A DNA stretch of 28,020 bases from a virus, in the IMG/VR virus record IMGVR_UViG_3300049740_000449, positions 1-28,020 of that record, one strand, 5' to 3'. Shown here in pieces: positions 23,223-28,020 of the stretch (the first letter of the stretch is position 1; each line of letters begins with the position of its first letter). The notes beneath the pieces are model-generated. The model did not search any database, was not told the origin of the DNA, and worked only from the letters and a program-made list of their open reading frames with translations. A program made the position numbers and the translations under genes.

Positions 23223-23912
23223 ATGAACAAAAGTGAAGAAATTAAAACAAGGCTAAAAGAAGCTGGTATTAGATCGTGGGCTGGAGACAATATCAGTGAC
23301 GTTTTAGTAGATGGTGACAAAGAAGCACTAATTGAAGAAGCAACTGTAGCCTTTGAAAGTGTGCTAGACTCACTTGTGATTGATAGGCATAATGATCCTA
23401 ACAGTATGGGAACTGGCAAACGTCTAGCAAAAATGTATATTAATGAATTAATGGCAGGACGTTATGATCCTATGCCGGCCGCAACTGCATTTCCAAATGA
23501 TGGTGAAGACCGTTATGCAGGTATGTTAGTTGTTAGAAGCGAACTTACAAGTATGTGTTCACATCATCATCAAATTGTAAAAGGTGTTGCGTACATTGGT
23601 ATTATTGCCGCTGACAAATTAATTGGACTATCTAAGTATACACGTATTGCACAATGGTGTGCTGAACGTGGTACACTACAAGAAGAACTTGCAAACGACA
23701 TTACTCGTGAAATACAAAAAGCAACAGGTGCAGAACACTTAGGTGTTTATGTACAAGCAACACATGGTTGTGTTGAGAACAGGGGTATTAAGGCACACAG
23801 TAGTCTTACACAAACAACTGTACTTAAAGGTGCGTTTAAAGATGACGCAGGTACTAAGAAAGAGTTTATGGATAACATTAAACTACAACAGGAGTTTGCT
23901 TGTGGAAAGTAA
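23223..23912 (+). CDS. folE: GTP cyclohydrolase I (FolE)
   Basis: The 229-residue protein opens the GTP ring to make 7,8-dihydroneopterin triphosphate. The zinc site is visible as SMCSHHHQIVKG (the C and H of the CxxH pattern) and THGCVENRG (the second Cys), and the GTP end is served by HSSLTQTTVLKGAF. The length is normal for FolE. In phages FolE usually feeds 7-deazaguanine rather than folate synthesis, which fits the DpdA-like, QueD-like and QueE genes here. It has its own strong promoter and overlaps queE by 11 bases. No damage seen. Confidence 0.92.
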   Translation: MNKSEEIKTRLKEAGIRSWAGDNISDVLVDGDKEALIEEATVAFESVLDSLVIDRHNDPNSMGTGKRLAKMYINELMAGRYDPMPAATAFPNDGEDRYAGMLVVRSELTSMCSHHHQIVKGVAYIGIIAADKLIGLSKYTRIAQWCAERGTLQEELANDITREIQKATGAEHLGVYVQATHGCVENRGIKAHSSLTQTTVLKGAFKDDAGTKKEFMDNIKLQQEFACGK

Positions 23913-24810
23913 AGAAAAACAACTAAGATACTCAGAAGCATTTTATAGTGTACAAGGTGAAGGTAAATTTGTAGGAGTGCCTAGTGTGTTCTTACGTACC
24001 TTTGGTTGTAACTTTCGTTGTATGAATTTTGGTACAGATGAAAAACGTGATCGTTGGGAACAACACAAAGCAGGTAAGAAACATAACGCAGAAGTAATGG
24101 AACTTATTAACCAAGGTGTACACGAAACTACAAAAGAATTTAACGACTTGCCTATTATACACACAGGCTGTGATACATATGCAAGCATCTATCCTGAGTT
24201 TAAACACTTTAATAAACTAGCAGGTGTTGATGCTGTTGTTGAACATTTACTATCACTTACTCCTAACGGTAAGTGGGTACAAGACAATGGTCAAGATGTA
24301 CATTTGATCATGACAGGTGGAGAGCCGTTATTAGCGTGGCAAAAGCTCTACATCGATTTATTTGAACATCCACGTATGAAGGATTTAAAAAATGTCACAT
24401 TTGAAACAAATACTACACAAGTATTACACAACGATTTCTTCAACTATCTTAACGATCAAGACAGAATCCAAGTCACTTGGAGTTGTTCCCCAAAACTTAG
24501 TGTTAGCGGAGAACCTTGGGAAACTGCTATTAAACCTGATGTGGCTAAGCAATATAATACTGTTGCTGATAGCGACATCTATCTTAAGTTTGTTGTCGCT
24601 ACTCAAGATGATTTTGACGAAGTTAAAAGAGCTGTTAGTGCTTATCAGAGTTCCGGGGTACAATGTCCAGTATATCTTATGCCGTTGGGTGGACGCAGTG
24701 AAGAATATACCCTCAATGTTAAAGACGTTGCTGAAGCGTGTATGGCAGAAGGATGGCGATTCACACCCAGACTACACATTTCACTCTTCGGAAATGCGTG
24801 GGGCACTTAA
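23902..24810 (+). CDS. queE: 7-carboxy-7-deazaguanine synthase (QueE), with insertion in the radical-SAM cysteine motif
   Basis: The start is GTG at 23902, with AGGAG at 23890-23894; the earlier in-frame start lies inside folE. The 302-residue radical-SAM protein converts carboxytetrahydropterin to 7-carboxy-7-deazaguanine. Visible motifs are YSEAFYSVQGEGKFVG (10-25), FLRTFGCNFRC (C36, C40) and TGCDTYAS (C90), then MTGGEPLL. In ordinary QueE the third cluster Cys follows the second by three residues (CxxxCxxCDT). Here about 47 extra residues separate C40 from C90, and the CDT part is retained. I recall this arrangement in other phage QueE sequences. The C-terminal core (TWSCSPKLS, FVVATQDDFDEV, LHISLFGNAWGT) is otherwise typical. 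Two conserved clues, C90 and D91-T92, imply the cluster still forms. Confidence 0.92.
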   Translation: MESKEKQLRYSEAFYSVQGEGKFVGVPSVFLRTFGCNFRCMNFGTDEKRDRWEQHKAGKKHNAEVMELINQGVHETTKEFNDLPIIHTGCDTYASIYPEFKHFNKLAGVDAVVEHLLSLTPNGKWVQDNGQDVHLIMTGGEPLLAWQKLYIDLFEHPRMKDLKNVTFETNTTQVLHNDFFNYLNDQDRIQVTWSCSPKLSVSGEPWETAIKPDVAKQYNTVADSDIYLKFVVATQDDFDEVKRAVSAYQSSGVQCPVYLMPLGGRSEEYTLNVKDVAEACMAEGWRFTPRLHISLFGNAWGT

Positions 24811-24892
24811 TGAAAAGTATAAAAATAAACAACATGAGAAAGCTATGAAAGCACCTATTAACGAAGATAGAATTAGAAAGGCAGGATGGTAA
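24794..24892 (+). CDS. Possible 32-residue ORF overlapping the end of queE
   Basis: An ATG at 24794 opens a 32-codon frame ending at 24892, with protein MRGALNEKYKNKQHEKAMK and then APINEDRIRKAGW. It overlaps the last 17 bases of queE and fills most of the 85-base gap before the next gene. The composition is basic and helical. No SD is obvious, and coding status is uncertain; it could be noise in an AT-rich gap. Confidence 0.3.
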   Translation: MRGALNEKYKNKQHEKAMKAPINEDRIRKAGW

Positions 24893-24895
24893 TAT

Positions 24896-25279
24896 ATGTT
24901 AGATAAAATGAAAAAAGCGTTGGGTATGAAATCTGAAGAAGTTAAAGAACTTTCTCCAGAGCAACAACGTAGAGCTATTCTTGACAAAGAAAAAGCACAA
25001 GCAACTAAGGATAAGAAGCCTTGGGTAGCGGTATTAGATACTCAAGTAAACCCTGATAACATTAAGAACGGGTTCTTTGAGCTCGATTGGAATAATGAGT
25101 TTATTGAGCAACTTATTGATGCAGGATATCAAGGTGAAGAGCCAGAACATATTGTAGATGCATGGTTTAGAACTATTGCTACACAAATGTTAGAAGAAGA
25201 AGGACAAGATGCTGATCGAGGTATGGGTTATATTAATACTAGTAAAGCAGACGATAATGGTAAAAGTGAAGTCAAATAA
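24896..25279 (+). CDS. Conserved hypothetical phage protein (127 aa)
   Basis: The 127-residue protein starts MLDKMKKALGMKSEEV. The central block, KKPWVAVLDTQVNPDNIKNG and FFELDWNNEFIEQLIDAGY, is a strongly conserved-looking core that I recognise from marine T4-like phages, function unknown. The C-terminus is acidic (EEEGQDADRGMGYINTS). No catalytic or membrane motif was seen. It is followed directly by the promoter for the exonuclease. Confidence 0.72.
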   Translation: MLDKMKKALGMKSEEVKELSPEQQRRAILDKEKAQATKDKKPWVAVLDTQVNPDNIKNGFFELDWNNEFIEQLIDAGYQGEEPEHIVDAWFRTIATQMLEEEGQDADRGMGYINTSKADDNGKSEVK

Positions 25280-25282
25280 TGC

Positions 25283-25311
25283 TTGACACAAGCCAGATCT
25301 GGTGCTATAAT
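25283..25311 (+). promoter_or_regulatory. Sigma70-type promoter with extended -10
   Basis: TTGACA at 25283-25288 and TATAAT at 25306-25311, exact boxes with a 17-base spacer. TGC at 25303-25305 makes an extended -10 (TGNTATAAT). The start is expected near 25317, about 24 bases before the ATG at 25341. Confidence 0.88.
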
Positions 25312-25340
25312 ATTACTATAAATTATACAAAGGCAAACTA

Positions 25341-26324
25341 ATGACATATATTCTAGTAGACACAGCAAATACTTTCTTTCGTGCAAGACATGTTGTACGG
25401 GGTGACTTAGATACAAAAGTAGGCATGGCTTTTCATATTACACTTAGTAGTATTAAGAAAGCATGGTCAGACTTTAATGGTGCTCATGTTGTATTTTGTT
25501 TAGAAGGACGCAGTTGGCGTAAAGACTTTTACGAGCCTTACAAACGTAACCGTAGTGATGCTCGTGCCGCACAGACACAAGCACAACAAGATGAAGATAC
25601 AGTGTTCTGGGAAATGTTTGATGAGTGGAAAGACTTTGTTACTACTAAAACTAACTGTACCGTAATGCAACATCCTGAACTAGAAGCTGACGATCTTATT
25701 GCAGGTTGGATACAAGCACATCCTAATGATAATCATGTTATTATTAGTACTGACGGTGACTTTGCACAACTGATTGCACCTAATGTAAAACAATACAATG
25801 GTGTTAGCAATACAATTATTACACACGAAGGTTACTTTGATGACAAGAAAAAGCAACCTGTTATTGACAAGAAAACTAAAGAGCCGAAGCTTGCTCCTAA
25901 TCCAGAATTTATGTTGTTTGAAAAGTGTATGCGTGGTGACACAAGTGATAATGTGTTTAGTGCATACCCTGGTGTACGTACAAAAGGTACTAAGAACAAA
26001 GTCGGTCTTATTGAAGCATTTGAAGATAAAGACAATAAAGGCTTTAACTGGAACAACATGATGCTACAACGCTGGACTGATCACGAAGGTGTAGAACATC
26101 GTGTACTTGATGACTATCAACGTAACGTTGTCCTTTGTGACTTAACTGCACAACCCGGCAACATTAGAAGTATTATTAACGATGTAATCGAAGACAACAT
26201 GGTTGCAAAAGAAGTTACACAAGTAGGTATGCGTCTTATGAAATTTTGTGCAAAACACGATATGCAACGTATTGCAGACAATATTCAGTTATATGCTGAT
26301 CCACTCAATGCGAGGTATTCATAA
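25341..26324 (+). CDS. FEN/RNase H-like 5'-3' exonuclease
   Basis: The 327-residue protein has the acidic metal sites of the FEN and T4 RNase H family: ILVDTANTFFRARHV (D7), LEADDLIAGWI (E115, D117, D118), ISTDGDFAQL (D138, D140) and MRGDTSDNVFS (D200, D203), with a helix-hairpin-helix-like stretch after AYPGVRTKGTKNKVGL. T4 RNase H is 305 residues. It would remove RNA primers and flaps during lagging-strand synthesis, and it could also degrade DNA ends. Its promoter has an extended -10 box, and the SD is weak (AAAGG). All expected acids are present. Confidence 0.9.
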   Translation: MTYILVDTANTFFRARHVVRGDLDTKVGMAFHITLSSIKKAWSDFNGAHVVFCLEGRSWRKDFYEPYKRNRSDARAAQTQAQQDEDTVFWEMFDEWKDFVTTKTNCTVMQHPELEADDLIAGWIQAHPNDNHVIISTDGDFAQLIAPNVKQYNGVSNTIITHEGYFDDKKKQPVIDKKTKEPKLAPNPEFMLFEKCMRGDTSDNVFSAYPGVRTKGTKNKVGLIEAFEDKDNKGFNWNNMMLQRWTDHEGVEHRVLDDYQRNVVLCDLTAQPGNIRSIINDVIEDNMVAKEVTQVGMRLMKFCAKHDMQRIADNIQLYADPLNARYS

Positions 26325-26337
26325 CATGGAGGCAAGA

Positions 26338-26817
26338 ATGACAATTAAGGCAAAGCCAATCCTAAAGAATAAATTTTGGATTGTAGAAAAAGATGGTGAA
26401 CGTATTGGTACACTATCGAAACAAGAAGACAAAAGATACATGTATAGTTGTTCATCAGGAACAGATTACTTTACTGACATTAAATCATTTAATAGTTTTA
26501 TTGGAGGAATTAGTTACGATAAATCAACTATATCAGACGGTAGTAGTACTGCTAAAGAAATACACGGTTTTTCGACGTCTAGTACACCTTACAATATAAT
26601 GTATAATGTACAAAAGAAATTACCGCTCTTTACTAAAAGTAGGAAGTCTAAGAGTTTGTATGCGGCAGGATACTATATTATTCATTTTGACAAGGGTTGG
26701 GTAAGAAGTTTCTGTCCTAAACTAGTTACACTTGAAAAGTATGATTACAGAGGTCCTTTCAAAACTGAATTTACAATGAGACAGGAACTATCAGATGCAA
26801 ACAAACGAGCCAATTAA
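26338..26817 (+). CDS. Conserved hypothetical phage protein (159 aa)
   Basis: ATG 26338 is preferred because GGAGG at 26328-26332 lies five bases upstream; an ATG at 26326 overlaps that SD. The protein starts MTIKAKPILKNKFWIVEKDG, and contains YMYSCSSGTDYFTDI, TSSTPYNIMYNVQKKLPLF, YYIIHFDKGWVRSFCPKL and a charged end. I recognise the family from marine T4-like phages; function unknown. The KLPLFTKSRKSKS block suggests a nucleic-acid or protein contact. It overlaps the next gene by 23 bases. Confidence 0.72.
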   Translation: MTIKAKPILKNKFWIVEKDGERIGTLSKQEDKRYMYSCSSGTDYFTDIKSFNSFIGGISYDKSTISDGSSTAKEIHGFSTSSTPYNIMYNVQKKLPLFTKSRKSKSLYAAGYYIIHFDKGWVRSFCPKLVTLEKYDYRGPFKTEFTMRQELSDANKRAN

Positions 26818-27043
26818 TACTATACCAATTCAACAGTTTATACAAGTTGTAAAGACTGCTGAAAGTACAAACCAAAAAGAAATCAGAATTCCACTAGCAC
26901 AAGCAAAAGCTCTTGTGTATGCCTTAGGAACTGTAATGGCAAATCATCAAGGCAGACTAGAAAAACTTATCGTTGATAACAAATCTAGTGCTGATAATGA
27001 AACAGTTACAGTTACTATGGACGGCGGTGGTGACTGGAAATGA
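26795..27043 (+). CDS. Small conserved hypothetical protein (82 aa)
   Basis: An 82-residue protein: MQTNEPINTIPIQQFIQVVK, then an amphipathic helix (RIPLAQAKALVYALGTVMAN) and an acidic/Gly end (VTVTMDGGGDWK). The pattern recurs in marine T4-like phages, with no known role. It overlaps both neighbours. Confidence 0.62.
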   Translation: MQTNEPINTIPIQQFIQVVKTAESTNQKEIRIPLAQAKALVYALGTVMANHQGRLEKLIVDNKSSADNETVTVTMDGGGDWK

Positions 27044-27303
27044 AGTGGTTTATTATAGTTCTATTCATGCTTGATCCAGGTGAGCCTGTTACTGCGGATA
27101 GGAGTGTTTATATATTTACTGAGCCAACATACGAATCACAAGACTATTGTGAAGCAAGTATTACTGATCCCCAATATTACCCAATATTAGTAGAAAAGTT
27201 ACTACAAGAATATAGATATCCTAGAAAGATACAAAGTGTATTTTGTGTAGACGAAAAACAACTTAAACAATTAATTGGTGCGTTAACCGCAAAACAAGTT
27301 TAA
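27040..27303 (+). CDS. Small hypothetical protein with short hydrophobic N-terminus (87 aa)
   Basis: The 87-residue protein begins MKWFIIVLFMLDPGE, a short hydrophobic start that could anchor it to or carry it across the membrane, though it is short for a signal peptide. The rest contains EPTYESQDYCEA and IQSVFCVDEKQLKQL, two Cys that might pair. Function unknown. The four-base overlap with the previous gene suggests coupling. Confidence 0.6.
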   Translation: MKWFIIVLFMLDPGEPVTADRSVYIFTEPTYESQDYCEASITDPQYYPILVEKLLQEYRYPRKIQSVFCVDEKQLKQLIGALTAKQV

Positions 27304-27328
27304 TACTAGCAGTTTTCTACTAAAAAAA

Positions 27329-27336
27329 GATAAATA
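27329..27336 (+). promoter_or_regulatory. Possible T4-type late promoter (GATAAATA)
   Basis: GATAAATA, one base from the T4 late consensus, in the 63-base gap between genes and 30 bases before the ATG at 27367. The expected start would leave a leader of about 24 bases containing AAAAGGA. The spacing is more natural than for the copy at 6581, so this is the better candidate. Confidence 0.45.
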
Positions 27337-27366
27337 TATGCGTAGTTAATTAAAAGGATTACGCAA

Positions 27367-27657
27367 ATGAGTAGACCAAAACCAACGATTATATTAGAGA
27401 ATGTAGATAAAGCATCTTACAAGTGTGAGCAAGTTTTACAAGCAGAAGCCATATGGGCAGTGTTCTATAAAGGCGCTCCATTCAATCTAAAAACATCAAA
27501 TGCAATTACGAATTATCCAGGTCCTAAATATAAGAAAGTATCTTTTTCTAATCCAGGACATGCACACAATCTAGCAAAGAAACTTAATGACCTTTTCAGA
27601 AGTGAAGACTTCGCCGTGTACAAACTTACATCAGGCGAATTGGTTACAGATGAATGA
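27367..27657 (+). CDS. Conserved hypothetical phage protein (96 aa)
   Basis: The 96-residue protein begins MSRPKPTIILENVDKASYK, with EQVLQAEAIWAVFYKGAPFN, NYPGPKYKKVSFSNPGHAHN and a C-terminal charged helix. I recognise this as a small family conserved in marine T4-like phages; function unknown. A strong upstream AAAAGGA sits about 27352-27358. It overlaps the following gene by four bases. Confidence 0.72.
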   Translation: MSRPKPTIILENVDKASYKCEQVLQAEAIWAVFYKGAPFNLKTSNAITNYPGPKYKKVSFSNPGHAHNLAKKLNDLFRSEDFAVYKLTSGELVTDE

Positions 27658-28020
27658 ACTGGAAAGAAACATACACTAAGGTTTTCTTAAAACAATCAGA
27701 CACAGCTATTAGTGATGCTAATGTTAAACAGTACATGTCTGACTGGTGGCAAAATACACGTGGCAAATCAGAAGGTGGGCTACGACTTACAGAAGATGGC
27801 TTTGATTTCTTACAGGGAACTCTAGATATTCAGATGTATGAGATACCATTTCCTAGGGATTTTAAATTTACAACCCAAACTTACATATTTTTTGACCAGT
27901 TTATTACATGTCCTTACTATCTAACCAGCTATAGTATATGGGTTACAGACGAAAAAAAGAGCATGGAATTACACCTTTTTAGTGGCGATCTTCGTAAGTA
28001 CGGACTTACAAAAGCTATGA
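27654..28020 (+). CDS. Conserved hypothetical phage protein, 3' end cut by window
   Basis: The frame begins with ATG at 27654, overlapping the previous stop, and is open to the right edge (122 codons visible). The protein starts MNWKETYTKVFLKQSD, with MSDWWQNTRG, GLRLTEDGFDFLQG and CPYYLTSYSIWVTDEKK, then LFSGDLRKYGLTKAM. I recognise this from marine T4-like phages, where its role is unknown. No domain can be named from the visible part. Confidence 0.72.
   Translation, partial: MNWKETYTKVFLKQSDTAISDANVKQYMSDWWQNTRGKSEGGLRLTEDGFDFLQGTLDIQMYEIPFPRDFKFTTQTYIFFDQFITCPYYLTSYSIWVTDEKKSMELHLFSGDLRKYGLTKAM

Noticed and set aside
24392-24892. 166-codon + strand frame overlapping queE
   Set aside because: Most of it is an out-of-frame reading of queE. 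Only the last 32 codons fall partly outside that gene, and these are listed separately at low confidence.

Overview
The window reads as part of a T4-like marine myovirus genome, most like the phages of SAR11 (Pelagibacter) or marine cyanobacteria. The evidence is a strongly AT-rich sequence, every convincing gene on the + strand, genes packed with 1-25 base overlaps, a T4-type family B DNA polymerase (gp43), a T4-type sliding clamp (gp45), a DsbA-like protein, a 5'-3' exonuclease, and many small proteins of the kind these phages carry. The host assignment is an inference from gene style and base composition.

Layout. (1) About 1-8530 looks like late or virion-associated territory. It holds a run of odd multi-module proteins: a protein cut by the left edge, a nucleotidyltransferase, an 863-residue multidomain protein with a HAD phosphatase, hydrophobic segments and an internal twin-arginine signal, and several proteins with basic, cysteine-containing tails. 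Many carry [L/I]-x-E motifs, which resemble the T4 gp21 prohead-protease consensus, at their N-termini or between domains. No sigma70-type promoter was seen here. (2) About 8510-27300 is replication and metabolism. It contains dsbA-like, two tiny 3-TM proteins, an Fe/2OG oxygenase, gp43, a nucleotide-sugar trio, gp45, and then a DNA-deazaguanine gene set: a TGT/DpdA-like transglycosylase, a divergent QueD-like T-fold protein, FolE and QueE. Mixed with these are a glycosyltransferase, a cupin, a phosphoribosyltransferase, a second oxygenase, HIT and SGNH hydrolases and the exonuclease. Five near-perfect sigma70 promoters, each with a 17-base spacer, lie in this section. (3) From about 27300 to the right edge there is a possible T4-type late promoter and two conserved proteins of unknown function, the last cut by the edge.

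How the genes work together. FolE would make dihydroneopterin triphosphate from GTP, the QueD-like protein would make carboxytetrahydropterin, QueE would make 7-carboxy-7-deazaguanine, and the DpdA-like enzyme would exchange guanine in phage DNA for a deazaguanine. No QueC-type preQ0 synthase is visible, so it is either elsewhere in the genome, supplied by the host, or not needed because an earlier intermediate is inserted. The sugar genes and glycosyltransferase could modify a virion, DNA or host glycan. No gene-free stretch exceeds about 80 bases. I saw no tRNA, CRISPR array, insertion sequence or attachment site.
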